From Catonia carolina (Eukaryota; Arthropoda; Insecta; Hemiptera; Achilidae): a DNA stretch of 64,000 nt. Each line of letters starts with the position of its first letter. The stretch's first letter is position 1. Below are positions 1-10,920 of the stretch, piece by piece. Both the position numbers and the translations under genes were made by a program. The notes beneath the pieces were generated by a model, which did no database searches, was not told where the DNA came from, and saw only the letters and a program-made list of their open reading frames with translations. The stretch spans positions 45,221,553-45,285,552 of the forward strand of contig JAQMRL010000001.1 in the NCBI GenBank assembly GCA_035578175.1. The letters are read 5' to 3'.

Positions 1-690
1 TGAGAGAACAGGAAGTACATACAGATTAAAAACTGCTCTTCTTAGTTTTAAGGAAATTTTCTGATTCTTCAGGATTTTACTTTGCCTTCTAAAAGCACAC
101 CACACTGATCTTATATACGTCTCTATTTCAGCGGTTCGGCTTGTTTTTTTGCACATATAATGACGTGCCCAAGATAGTTTAATTTAACTGATTTTTTTTA
201 TCCTGAGATAAATTTTCAAAAATTAATTTTTCTACCCTCTTTTAATCGTTACACAGCTCAGTATAAATAAATAACAAATTGCCACTTCTGATTTACTGAC
301 GCAAAGTGTTTTGATAAGACGGTTTGCGTTTAAGTTTTGTTTATTTGTAAAAATGGGTTTATATTGTGCTACGTTTATTGTATCGTTTCGTTCGACATGT
401 TTTGTATTATATTTTAAAGATTTTTTATTGTTTTACTGTAAGTATATAGGAAGAACTGAATATACAGGATTGGTTTCCACATTGGTTTTTCAAATTAAGC
501 ATTCGCATACACTCTATTTTTTCAATTGCCAATGTGGGCTTGCAGTCGACTTTGACAATTAAATGACGTATATTGTTTGCCTTGACAGAAAATACATGAT
601 CAAAGAGCTTATTGTAAATTTGTTATTTCATTGAAATAAATTTTATAATTATTTAAGTTACTAGTCAGCATTATAGCAGTAGAATCCATA

Positions 691-1031
691 TTAATGTTTT
701 GTTTTTTTATGTATGTATAAAAAACTTTTTGTATTTACCTTGTACTGCTTCTTATACTTTTTCCCCTTACAAACACTTTCGCGGTGTGCACAACTTCTTC
801 AGGTAATATTTTCCATTTATAATTAGTTTGATTCAATCCATTGACAAAGGAGGATGCAATCTTCGTAAATAATTCCTAGAAGGTATTATTATTACCTGAA
901 GAAGCGGAGCACACCACGAAATTGGTTGTAAGGGGAAAAAGAATGCAAAATGCTTCTAAGGGGAAAACTATAAGAAGCAGTTTAAGGTAAATAAAATAAG
1001 TTTTTTTATACACATAAAAACAAAACATTAA
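691..1031. repeat. Fold-back (long inverted repeat) element
   Basis: The left arm (about 691-805) is nearly the reverse complement of the right arm (about 893-1031), with an unpaired spacer of roughly 85 bp. Both arms contain a block reading TAAGGGGAAAAAG on one strand or the other, and the outer ends read TTAATGTTTTG and CAAAACATTAA. The right arm carries an extra block of about 30 bp that looks like a local duplication. Non-autonomous fold-back transposons have this form; no transposase is present. Confidence 0.6.
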
Positions 1032-1642
1032 CCCTTACAGTGCCAGCGTCCTAATATTAGGACGCCAGCAGTTCAACCAAAAAATGTTGACGTAATCCTT
1101 TTATTAGTACGTCGACTAAAAAATTCATAGAATTTTTATTTTTCACTCAATTTTTACAAACAACGTATGAAAATAATCAGTAAGAAATTTAGATTGAAAA
1201 AATACATTAGAGTTTTTTTATGAATGTAATTGATAAATATTGATTAAAAACTAAAAATTGGATTTTTAAAACTTTTATCGCAGTATTTTTTTAATTTTTT
1301 ACAATACATAAATCATTTTTTGTGATTTGCATAATTAAGTTGTCTTTAAAGTGATACAAGTGAAATCGATTAACATAATTTTTTAGGGTGATTTTTTTTT
1401 AAATTACAAAAGAAATTTCCACAAAAAAGTGACTACGTATCACTTCATTTTTAAATTGTGAGAAATGTGTTCTAAGTTGAATGTAATACAACTTCAGTTC
1501 ATTGTGAACAAAACTAAAATGTCATTAATATACCTTAAAAAATAGCCATGTTATGGGTTGATATATAAAATGCTACAAATTACATAAAGTAGGGTGGCAT
1601 TTTTCGGTAGGAACTCAAAATTTTCTCCTGGCACTGTAAGGG
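1032..1642. mobile_element. TTAA-flanked MITE (piggyBac-type), 611 bp
   Basis: The ends are perfect 15-bp inverted repeats, CCCTTACAGTGCCAG at 1032-1046 and its reverse complement at 1628-1642. They are flanked by TTAA at 1028-1031 and 1643-1646, the target duplication of piggyBac transposons. A perfect 20-bp palindrome at 1046-1065 (GCGTCCTAAT and its complement) sits just inside the left end. There is no coding capacity, so the element is non-autonomous. Confidence 0.8.
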
Positions 1643-2004
1643 TTAATAATAAATTTTGTATGTCTGGAGTGGCGAGTCATTATTACAGCGTGATCTTAGT
1701 ATTATGCAGGTCTAGGGATTGTGTTATGTGCTAATACATATGTATTGCGCTATCGCAATATTGTTAATAGAGCTCTCTTCATTTCTATCGTACATGCCAG
1801 TTGTTCTTCCTATATATTTTCAATAGCAATTGTGTATCTTTTAACTGTAATCTAAAAAGTTCTTTATAGTTTCTGTATATGTGACGTATTGTTTCTGTTT
1901 GGTGTTTTTTATATTGATAGAATTTATTTTGTGATTTTTATTAATTTTCTGTCTAAATAATGAAAATCTAATGTTTCAAATTAATTTTCAGTAGGATCAG
2001 TTGT

Positions 2005-2115
2005 AGTATCACTTATGTGTGTCAACTGCTGCTGTTTTTTTTTCTTCGAGAATTTATAGTGTAATTATCTGCACAGTTAGCATGCTGGTAAAACTAGTCT
2101 TTACAATTATTATAA
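2005..2115 (+). repeat. Dispersed ~115-bp repeat, copy 1
   Basis: About 110 bp containing CTTATGTGTGTCAAC and GTTAGCATGCTGG recur at 3806-3932. The second copy interrupts another repeat whose uninterrupted version is at 57435-57765, so this unit appears to be mobile. No terminal repeats or coding are apparent. Confidence 0.5.
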
Positions 2116-3467
2116 CTGTTCATATTTCGGTCACTTGATAAATCTTGGAGCCATTTATTTTTAGATGGTACATTATAAATTATTATATATATATGTTTCA
2201 CAGTTGTGAAGCAAAGGAAATTTTAAAACCAGCGGTGTGTTACTGATACAGGAGATTGAAAAATTGCAATCAGTTGCAGTTAGAAGAAATATATTTTATA
2301 GCTTGTGATTTGTATTCATCATATGTTACATGTTTTAGTCTAGATGCATACTTGCTGCAAAAGTTATCGGGTTGCTGGGTCGTTTCAATCGGTGTTCCAT
2401 TCCACACTAGTATAGGATTACACAATTATTTAGGCCACAGTGTCTGTCTCTCATTTACCACCAACGGAGATGAATTGTACCCGTGTCCAAATATTGAAGA
2501 AGAAAGTTGTTTTTTTATACTTTGTGTACAAGTGTGTAAATCATGAAAGAGAGATCAGAATAAGGAAGTACTGGGTTCATCCATACAACAGCACAAATTG
2601 TATGAAGGGTACTTTTAATGTATGATTAATAGATCTTTGGTAAGACTGTTTTCTATTGGTTTTTATAGTCCTCATGAGTAACATCCCAATTAACAGGCAA
2701 GGTTTTACTTCTTTGATGAAAAGTTTAACACATTTTTATCAAACATTATGTTGAGAGACTTCGCAGCCAATTTTTATCAATATAAAAGATAGGACGCCAC
2801 GGCAGGTGTGCAATACCCTATAGACAGTTGAATACCAGGTATCGAAATATAGGAATGTGAAGTGCATCCCACAAGTTCCTGCAGCAACTTTAATAACTAT
2901 CAGGAGTGATATTAGCACCAAATTGATATTAATGACCCGTGTGAATAGCAACAGAAGTTGCACGGTATTTCTTCTTAACCATTTGAAAATGATGCAGTGT
3001 CCCAATTACTTTTGCAACAAGTGTACTCCGGGGAAGTGTGTATTAGGCTGTACTGTGTTTTAAGCAGTGAAAATGTTTAGTTACAGCATCTGCAAAACTT
3101 GTAGATTATCATAGACTAATAATTATCTTGGTCTTAACGTGAAAAAAGGTTTTAACATTTTTTAAATAAAATCAATAGTGTTATTTCATGACTACACGCT
3201 GATCTAATTATCTATTTATTCACTGAGGTCTACTTTGTAGTTTGTCAGTTGCTACTTTCAATTATAATAAAAGATGCATCCTGATTGCTTCATTCGTCTA
3301 GAAAATGTTTTAAAAACTAGCTTATCGTATTCTTTACATAAAAAAAATGCGTGTTATAAATATTTGGATTTGTTCAATTTTCTTATGCATATTTTTGTAA
3401 TATTTTAAAAAATTATATTGATAAAATATATCCTTTCTAACACAGTTTATGTTTTGTTTTTATGTAG

Positions 3468-3585
3468 GTCAGAAAATGTTCGAGCACAGCTTGCTCAAAA
3501 TAACTCTAAATATGATCTCTCTAAATGGAAGTATTCGGAGCTACGAGATACAATTAATACATCTTGTGATATTGATTTGCTTGAG
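3468..3585 (+). CDS. Myo6: Myosin VI exon (tail, exon n-3)
   Basis: The acceptor TTTTATGTAG precedes the exon and the donor GAG|GTAAAT follows it. The exon encodes [20 protein letters not shown] and continues to CDIDLLE. It starts with one base completing a codon from an upstream exon outside the window and ends in phase 0. Confidence 0.93.
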
Positions 3586-6500
3586 GTAAATTTGTTAGTT
3601 TTGTTATTATACCTTTAGAATGCTCTATGTAGTTGTAATAATATAGAAATTTATTCATGATTCTGTCAACTTGTAATTACGTTACCTCGTAAATGATTTG
3701 CATTGCCAATTTTTTTTTATCAAATTAAAGTGTGTTGTTTAGGTTATTAGTCGAGAGGCTGGTTTGAACCTCTAGAGGTTTTATTAAAATAAGATGTGAG
3801 GTGATTTACTTATGTGTGTCAACCGCTGCTGTTTTTCTTTTTAGAGAATTTTCTGTGTAATTATCTGCTCAGTTAGCATGCTGGAAAAACTAGTCTTAAT
3901 AATTATCTTATTAGTTTTTTTTACTTGTGTTCATAGGCCTTCCTCACTGAGAGGAAAGATATGCTTATCAGAATGCCAAGCCCTCTGAAAAGCATGTACT
4001 TTCCACCCTCAGAATGGCAGCTTTATTTCATTTACCACGGGGTCTGGCTGTATAATAAAATATTACTCTCTGAGGAGATAATTCTGACTAGTGTCTTTTA
4101 CACCTCTATCTCTTCTATTCTTGAATGCTTCAGTCTGTATATAACTGGCTTACCATGTGATAAGAAAAAGAACTATATTTTTGTAGCCCTGGAACTAGCA
4201 GATCGAATGCAAATAATTAAACACTCCACCTGTCTGTTATGGGCAAAGAAATTAAAATACCCAAAGAAATTAAAGTATCCAAAGAAATTTGGCCGGCCCA
4301 TGGTAAAGTGGTCAGCGCAACTGGCTACTATGCCGGAGTCCCGGGTTCGATTCCTGGTCAGGTCTGGCATTTTTTTTATCTGTAAATCACCACATATCAT
4401 TACCTATGCATAAGCCCAAGGCTTATGTAGGCATCATCACTCAATAACAAAAAAAAATTGAAGTCCATCAAAAAGTTTGAAATAAAACTTGTAGGTTTTT
4501 TTAAATTTTCTACAACTTTGATTATACACATTTTTGTTCTAGAATGCAATTTAAAGCGACAATCTTAAAAAAACAATTGTTTACCATGAGAGCACATGAC
4601 CTTGAAAAATTTCAACAGATATGGCGCTTATCTTGTAGATGTAGAGCATTAGAAAAAGTAGTAATGAGGCGATTTTTAGAAAAATCATACAAGCTGTTTT
4701 TGAGAAAACTGCAAAAAAGTTAAAAATCGCATGGATAACCTACTACTTTCGATTGACCAATTTTGATGAAAATGTTTGTCAGGTCCCATAGTGGTACCTA
4801 GCTTAAGCACCAAGTTGAAACTTTGTACGATATTTTGTTCACACACAGACCTATCAGTAAAAACATGTTTTTTGGGTTCAGGGGGCCTGAAAACGTGTAT
4901 ATCCGGTGAAAATTCGATTTCTAAAATTTTACATGAAAATAATACTTTACTTCTCTTAATATTCATATTGGGCAAGAGAAAGTAAAAATTTAGGAAAATA
5001 AGATTCTATTATTATTGTTAATGTCCCCCATATTTGGGTTCTAGTGATGGCTATATTGGTTCAAGTGTTGTCTTACTTTACTTGCTTCTTAACTTTTGTA
5101 GATTACAAGATTACGATTTGTATTTATTGTCATTTCTATTTTTCAATCTATTCTATTCAAAGTTACATAAATATACATATTTAAAACTTTTACAACTTTT
5201 CTGTTTAACTTTAGGCTTGCCGAATTGAATTTCACCGACGTTTAAAAGTCTATCATGCATGGAAAGCCAAGAATAGGCGCCGAACAACCATGGATGAAAA
5301 TGAACGTGCTCCTCGTTCTGTTATGGATGCAGGTAACTTGCTCTTTTATTAAATTGGTTTAAGTAAAAAAAAAAAATAAACAGTAAATATTAAGGTTAGT
5401 CATTTGAACATTTGTTACTGTGACACTTATATCTAAGGTCCGCTTCGGGATCTGGGTTAATTAAATAATTAACATACTAAAGTTTAAAAATTTACAATTA
5501 CAATTTAAGTGTCTTAAATTTACAAGTAAATTACTTATATTAACTAAATGACTAATTACAATAAATTGATAATATAAACTTAAGCATTTGTAAGACTATT
5601 TTCTCACTTACTTAAACTAAGTCCTATTTATGAAATTAACAACAATTAGCCTATAGCTACGTGTGTACAATATACGCTGGATCTCTTCATGGGTGCACTT
5701 GTACACAGATCACTCACTTACTAACTGACAAATCAAAACTCATCGATGGCAGATCAAAGACTAAATAAATCGGCTGTGCTTATATCGATGAATCTATGGT
5801 AGTCACAGAAAGGACAGAGATTTTCGAAATAATAATAAAAATACAAGTTTTTACAAAATGTAAACAACTCACTACAGTTGAATAGAATGGTTACAAAAAG
5901 AGCCAATTATCTAAAAAGATACCCGTCTCCTTTTTTAGGTAGCCGTACCTAGGCTGACCTATAAGGTACATAACCGTTTGTGCGTTATATTTGTATTTCT
6001 TAGAAATACAAATATAACGCTGTAACTATATATGTAATATTTATAACAAATATAAATAATACAAATAAGTTTACGATGAAATGGAAACAGAAATGTTGTC
6101 CCTTCAAGTAAACAGGCACTAGACGCTATTCTTGTTGTTTCCACGTACTGTCATTGCCAATATGTAAATGAAAATTTATTATTTACTACTATTATTTAAG
6201 TTAAAACCTTTTAAATCTAAGTCCTTCTCAAGAATTCTTGAACGCACTTTCCCTTTAGATCAACGGTTCCCAAAGTGGGGGGCGCCCCCCCCCCAAGGGA
6301 GGCATGAAGACACGTCAAGGGGGGCGCGGGACTTCGAAATAGCTTTACCCTCCATAACGGATCCTTTCAGTGTCAACATAGACTTTCTGCCCGAATTACT
6401 TAAAAAACAAGTTTTAGAAATAAAAAATGTTTCTGCTGCGAAAAACGATTTCGATTTGACAAAACATCACTTTGGGTTAAGTATTACCAAGTTTACCCCA

Positions 6501-9500
6501 GTATATAACAGTAAGCGGCAGTAATTGTAATTATCTTTATCAAGCACCTATCTGTGCGAAAAAGTGTTTTCAGCACTTGTTACAATAAAAACAAAGCATC
6601 AGTGCAATGTTGGTTTTATTAATGATTTAGTTGTCCACTTTCTAATAATCAACCTTTTTTTAAAAAAAAAAATTCAAGGTCATCCATCCACTGATTTATT
6701 TTGTCTCTTGTTAAAATTAAATTGCAACTTCTAATGCTACAATAAATAAAAAAATAAATGTATGGTTATTCAATGTACAGTAAAATCTCTCTATTGCGGA
6801 ACTCTATATAGCGGAAATCTCTCTTTAGCGGCATTATTTGCCGACCCCGACCCTTTCGTATAATACGATAATGTATTTAACTCTCGTTATAGCGGCACAA
6901 AAATCTCTCTATAGCGGCAAAACAATATCTTCAGGATATAGATTTAGACGCCTATGTAGGGGCAGACAATGACTTAGCCACTTCAGCAGATGTTGGCGAT
7001 GATGCAATAATCGAAAATGTCTTAGCCCAAAACAACGAGCAAGAAAGTGAAGATGATGATGAAATGGAAACAGAAATGTTGTCCCTTCAAGTAAACAGGC
7101 ACTAGACGCTATTCTTGTTGTTTCCACGTACTGTCATTGCCAATATGTAAATGAAAATTTACAAGTTTTAAACATTGAAAATGAGATTGAAGACATGTTT
7201 TATGAATTGAAAACGAAACAAAATTTACAACTTATTTAACGAAATGAAATGTACTTCACAGTCATTGTTTCCTTAATAACGTAAAAATATATACTGTACT
7301 GTGTATTTTTTTTGCGTTTGTGTAGCCTATGTTTTAGGAGATTTTAATTGTATGTATCCTATGTTTATTACTGTTCAGTGAAAAACGAGTTTCAGTGCTA
7401 ATTAATTTTAGGCTATCTATTACGGTATGTACTGTATGAATGATTATTGAAAAAAGTTCAATACGAAAAGTGAAATTCTATTGTTAAACATTGGTAACAC
7501 AACATCTAATAAAACCAGTTTGCATCCAAATTACTTGTCAAGTTAATAACCTACACTTTATGTAATTAATTTAAATATCTCACTGTATTGAAGTAATCTA
7601 CTGTATTAAACATTCGTCATAAAGTTATCTATTCAGTAGTTTTTCAAAAACTTATTCCATGCACCATTTACATGCGTATATAAGTTATTTTGTACAGAAA
7701 AATTAGTACTCCAACTTCCCTCCCACCTTTAATTACTCGCTCTCTCTATAACGGAACTCTCTTTATAGCGGCGGTACCTCATGGTCCCTTCAATTCCGCT
7801 ATAAAGAGATTTTACTGTAATACGTGATTTTTCATTGCCCAATAAAATTATGTAACGGGGGCGTGAGAAGTTTTCTTTTTGGCAAAAGGGGGCGTAAAAG
7901 ATAGAAGTTTGGGAACCGCTGCTTTAGATATTGTCACATTAGTGATAATTATTAAGTCAGAAAAATGTGTTTTTAAGATAGTCCCTGACAAAAAAGTACA
8001 TAATGAGAGAGATGTACAGGAAATTTTATTGTTATCATGGTGGCTACACTGCTTTATGTACATGGTAATTATACGAATGTTGTTTTGAACCCTGACCAGT
8101 GAATACTAATCACTGCTATAGTTTTTATCTTTAATAATAGTGTACGTTGTAAACAAGCTATAATCAACTCTGATCTTTTTGTTCCCTCCAAAATAAAATT
8201 GTGAATTGTTTAGGCTTTTGAATCCCTACAATGTAATGATTCATTAGCCTAAAATTGAATAGTCATGATTAGGTTGGAAATTAGAAAAACTGTTGCAGAA
8301 TGTGTTGTGAAAAGTCATGTTATTAAAAAATTTTTTTCTTTGAATCTAACGAAACATTGATTTACGGTAAAACTTGGTTTGGTTGAAACTTCCAATGACT
8401 GTAACAAACGAAATATAATTTTTTCTAAGTACAGCGACTCATGCGTTGGTTGTTAATCGGTTTACTGTGGAAAAAAATGTAAAAATTATTAGAATTTTTT
8501 TACTGCTTTGGGAAGTGTAGAGTAGTGTACTTGATTTACAATTTTTATAACTTATTAAGTTAAAGAAGACAATTTATGAACAGCTTAAATTTTACAACTC
8601 AGTATTTATAGTTTACTTTTTTTTGCCCTGTTATAGTGGCTCATATTGAAATTTGGTTTACTCAAAGTTAATTCAACCTCCTTTATTTTTGGTCAGTCAT
8701 TGATGTAGTTGTCAGTGCAACTGGTTTTCGTGCCAGAGATCTTGGATTCGAATTACCTGTCATATCATCCTTCATTATCTGCATTCGCATTAATGTGCAA
8801 AACAGTTGGATGTAAAACAAAACAATATACCCTTTATTTTCTGTATAAGTTCAGCTGTGTGTTGAAGGTACTATAATTTATTCTATGTTTCAGCTACTCG
8901 AACGCCCCGTGCTCAGGTAAAAATTCCTGTTAACATCAGTACACAACGGTATTTCAGAATTCCTTTCATCAGACCAGCCGCCCTTGCCAATGGCAGTACT
9001 GATAATCTTAATGACTCGACCAACAAGCGAGGCTGGTGGTACGCTCATTTTGATGGCCAGTACGTCGCTCGGCAGATGGAACTGCATCCAGACAAGCCTG
9101 CTATTCTTTTAGTGGCAGGTAAATATGGTTTTTATTACATAATGGAACAAACAGACTGATACAATTTATGTTTATTTATGTGCCACACAAAATTCATGTA
9201 AAATTAGAACAATTTTTTTAATTTAATGAAGTAGGTTAGATCAAAATTTGTAATTACTTAACTTACAAAATTACAGGACTCTCCCCTTGTTGATATTGAG
9301 TAGTTTAAACGTTTATTCATACAGTTTGAAAAATATAAGAACAAACTTAAGTTAGAAAAAAAATTAAAGGTCTATAAAGTTGTGCTAACCCCAGTTATTA
9401 TGTATGGACTTGAGTCGTGGATAACTATAAAGTCAGATGAGCAGAAAATCCAGACAACAGAGATGAGGTTTTTGTGATGGATGAAAGATTGTACTCGGTT

Positions 9501-10920
9501 GGATAGAATAAGAAATAAAGATATAAGGTTGGAATTCAGTATCCTTAACTTAAATGAGAAAATAAAAGAATGTTGTGAAGGTTGAAGAGAGCACAAATGG
9601 AAATGATGCCTGCTCAATGGGTATCTCTAAAAGTACGATGGTGTGCTCTAATGGGGAAGAGAGATGTTGGCAGACCTAAGAAGATAAGGCATGTGAGTTA
9701 GGAACATGCCTAGTCTTGTTTGAAAGAAAAAGGAGAAGAATAACTGAAGCCTATGAATTTTTCAAAGTTTTTGGTTCTGATTCTGTAAGGCATTCCACTT
9801 CCTTGTGAAAATAGAATATGTATGTTTACAGTTTAACTTGGTTCGTGTCTGTATCATAGCAGCAAGAGTAAAGTAATATGCACACTTTCTTGCATATTCC
9901 TTCTTCTTCCCCACCAAAGGCTCTCAAATTATGACAAAGTTAAGTTCATGAAATAAGCTTGGTTTCAGTAATGTAATGAACTAGCAACCCTCTCCCATCT
10001 GTTTTGTATTTGTAAATATTTTATTTTAATTACTGTGATCATACAATACTGTGCATTGGAAATTTTTATGCCTACCTTTTTTTAGTAGTACTACTTTTGC
10101 AATGTTTAGTAGGCAGCTAAAAATTGTTCTGGCTAATTTCTTAAATGAGCAATATTGATGCTGGGATACAATATTGCACTTGTATATGGAACCTGCAGAA
10201 CGTGTGTACTACTGTACCTAAAAACAGCAATTAAAGGAAACAGCTGATATAAATTTAGATAATGTGTCATAGTTGTTATTGTCAGTGTGATGATGTGTAA
10301 AAAATCAGCTGTTAGCATTACTATACTAATACGTACTATGTTATTAGAAAGGCATGACTATTGCACCGTGTACCTCACCCGGCCATCACTATCTCTCTCT
10401 AGCAGAAATGCAATCTTATACGCTGGTAATAATACACTATTATTTGGTCCAATGAATGAACTGCTTTTAAAGGTGTTTTAATTGGAAGATTTATTTCTGC
10501 TAAACTAGGCATCTGATATAAAACCTTAAAATAATTTGTATGCTTAGTTATTTTATTTCGGTTTTATTTATTTTTTACGTTCGTGGCTGTAATTTGAGAA
10601 AATTAATTTCATTGCTGTAAATCCATTACAATTTGAAATTTTATAAAGAGACAATACAATTTTGATGGTGAGAGTAAGCTAAAATTATGGTTCTATTTAA
10701 CTTTTTTGTATTACGGATGTTACAATGACATTATTTTAATAATTGAATGATAATTTGTGTTTTTGTAGGCCTGGATGACATGCAAATGTGTGAGCTGAGT
10801 CTTGATGAAACAGGTTTAACTAGAAAGAGAGGTGCTGAAATACTGGAACATGAATTCAATAGAGAATGGGAACGACATGGAGGAAAACCTTACACACGTG
10901 CTATTGATCGTGCAAAATAA
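3468..10920 (+). CDS. Myo6: Myosin VI heavy chain, C-terminal cargo-binding tail (four exons, 5' part outside window)
   Basis: The model is join(3468..3585, 5215..5332, 8894..9118, 10769..10920), about 204 residues ending at TAA 10918-10920. Myosin VI is the minus-end-directed actin motor that acts in endocytosis, Golgi organisation and, in flies (jaguar), spermatid individualisation. The visible part is the globular cargo-binding domain. It contains [20 protein letters not shown], the [11 protein letters not shown] block with the RRL adaptor motif, [18 protein letters not shown] with the WWY adaptor motif, [11 protein letters not shown], and [15 protein letters not shown]. All introns are GT-AG and the exon phases join without a break. 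The motor, neck and coiled coil lie to the left of the window. The final residues after KPYTRA are species-specific. Introns contain many transposon remnants but the exons are intact. Confidence 0.95.
3735..4292 (+). repeat. Dispersed repeat family 'R', copy 1 (with insertion at 3806-3932)
   Basis: This stretch matches the reverse complement of 57435-57765 along its length, with shared blocks such as TTGTTTAGGT, GGCCTTCCTCACTGA and ACCTCTATCTCTTC. A shorter piece is at 19488-19592. Copy 1 is interrupted at about 3806-3932 by the 115-bp unit also seen at 2005-2115, which copy 2 lacks. The 150-codon open frame at 3961-4413 crosses this repeat and the next SINE and is not a gene. Confidence 0.6.
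4295..4450 (+). mobile_element. tRNA-derived SINE (family S), 3' subtype 2
   Basis: A tRNA-like head carries a B box (GGGTTCGATTCC), followed by CAGGTCTGGCATTTTT and a 3' body with AAGCCCAAGGCTTATGTAGG, ending in a short A tail. The same head recurs at least nine times in the window. The 3' body here matches the copy at 18163-18320 rather than the other copies. Confidence 0.75.
4790..4995 (+). repeat. Dispersed repeat 'U', copy 1
   Basis: The block ending in GGGCAAGAGAAAGTAAAAA matches the reverse complement of 28995-29165, including ACATGTTTTT and the GAAAACGTG segment. It is the end of an unidentified repeat. The rest of 4450-5030 probably belongs to the same element but has no coding signature. 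Confidence 0.45.
5215..5332 (+). CDS. Myo6: Myosin VI exon (RRL motif)
   Basis: This exon follows the acceptor TTTAACTTTAG and encodes [20 protein letters not shown], then [19 protein letters not shown]. It ends in phase 1 at GCAG|GTAACT. RRL is the known binding site for adaptors such as optineurin and NDP52 in vertebrate myosin VI. Confidence 0.94.
5333..5981 (+). other. Myosin VI intron sequence, nothing recognised
   Basis: This AT-rich intron segment shows no open frame, RNA gene or repeat that I can match inside the window. It leads into the perfect hairpin at 5982-6020. Confidence 0.4.
5982..6020. repeat. Perfect hairpin, 18-bp arms, 3-bp loop
   Basis: GCGTTATATTTGTATTTC at 5982-5999 is exactly complementary to 6003-6020 around the loop TTA. 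It is too clean to be chance in this AT-rich DNA. It may be the internal joint of a palindromic MITE, but no outer terminal repeats were found. Confidence 0.75.
6075..6178 (+). repeat. 104-bp identical copy of pogo element coding end
   Basis: Positions 6075-6178 are identical over 104 bp to 7058-7161, which lies inside the pogo-like element. This copy lies outside both the pogo-like and the hAT element, about 75 bp left of the hAT target duplication, and has no terminal repeats of its own. Confidence 0.85.
6330..6645 (+). pseudogene. hAT transposase C-terminal remnant (hATC dimerisation region)
   Basis: One frame reads [20 protein letters not shown] and stops at 6525. A second frame continues with [19 protein letters not shown], which resembles the conserved hAT family C-terminal dimerisation block of ZBED5-like transposases. 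The catalytic domain is absent, so this is a decayed fragment. Confidence 0.7.
6778..7817 (+). mobile_element. pogo/Tigger-like DNA transposon remnant nested in the hAT element
   Basis: The element begins CAGTAAAATCTCTCTATTGC and ends with the near-complement GAGATTTTACTG, flanked by TA at 6776-6777 and 7818-7819. Both ends carry several subterminal copies of a TATAGCGG-like unit. These are hallmarks of the pogo branch of Tc1/mariner. Only a C-terminal piece of coding sequence remains. Confidence 0.8.
6932..7105 (+). pseudogene. pogo-like transposase C-terminal remnant
   Basis: The open frame ends at TAG 7103-7105 and reads [16 protein letters not shown] and then an acidic stretch, [13 protein letters not shown]. 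Tigger/CENP-B-type transposases often end in such acidic tails. The DNA-binding and DDE domains are missing, so only the position within the element supports the assignment. Confidence 0.5.
8700..8822 (+). mobile_element. SINE family S copy (degraded)
   Basis: The tRNA-like head (GTAGTTGTCAGTGCAACTGG and B box GGATTCGAATT) is followed by the family's CATTATCTGCATTCGCATTA body and ends in AAACAAAAC. It lies in the myosin VI intron just before the WWY exon. Confidence 0.65.
8894..9118 (+). CDS. Myo6: Myosin VI exon (WWY motif)
   Basis: The 225-bp exon lies between TTTCAG and GTAAAT. It encodes [10 protein letters not shown], a variable linker rich in Asn and Ser, [10 protein letters not shown], and [19 protein letters not shown] is the binding site for Dab2, Tom1 and LMTK2 in the family. 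The linker before RGWWY differs in length from the insect sequences I recall. Confidence 0.94.
9335..9745 (+). pseudogene. RTE-like LINE reverse transcriptase C-terminal remnant
   Basis: The plus strand reads [20 protein letters not shown], then EMRFL, then [13 protein letters not shown] and a VGRPKK segment. This order is the conserved C-terminal part of RTE/BovB-like reverse transcriptases. Stops and frameshifts break it. It lies in the last myosin VI intron. Confidence 0.65.
10769..10920 (+). CDS. Myo6: Myosin VI last exon and stop
   Basis: After TTTTTGTAG the exon encodes [20 protein letters not shown], then [20 protein letters not shown], a short unique tail, and TAA. The 3' UTR is very AT-rich; overlapping AATAAA signals lie at 11210-11228. 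Confidence 0.94.

Larger units (their letters stand above)
1..3467 (+). other. Intron of myosin VI (upstream of first visible exon)
   Basis: This stretch precedes the first recognisable myosin VI exon in the window and is presumably intronic, because that exon begins in mid-codon after a canonical acceptor. It is AT-rich. It holds the fold-back element and TTAA MITE listed separately and a short repeat at about 2005-2115. I recognise no coding sequence; the small open frames at 311-562, 2256-2546 and 2857-3063 have no family signature. Confidence 0.6.
6261..7921 (+). mobile_element. hAT transposon remnant with 8-bp target duplication
   Basis: The element is bounded by CTTTAGAT at 6253-6260 and 7922-7929, an exact 8-bp target duplication. 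The ends are imperfect inverted repeats (CAACGGTTCCCAAA on the left, TTTGGGAACCGCTG on the right), which are typical hAT ends. Only the C-terminal part of a transposase remains. A pogo-like element is inserted at 6778-7817. The length without that insertion is about 620 bp, so most of the transposase has been lost. Confidence 0.85.

Noticed and set aside
3961..4413. 150-codon open frame on the plus strand
   Set aside because: It spans a dispersed repeat and a SINE, and the other repeat copy does not keep the frame.
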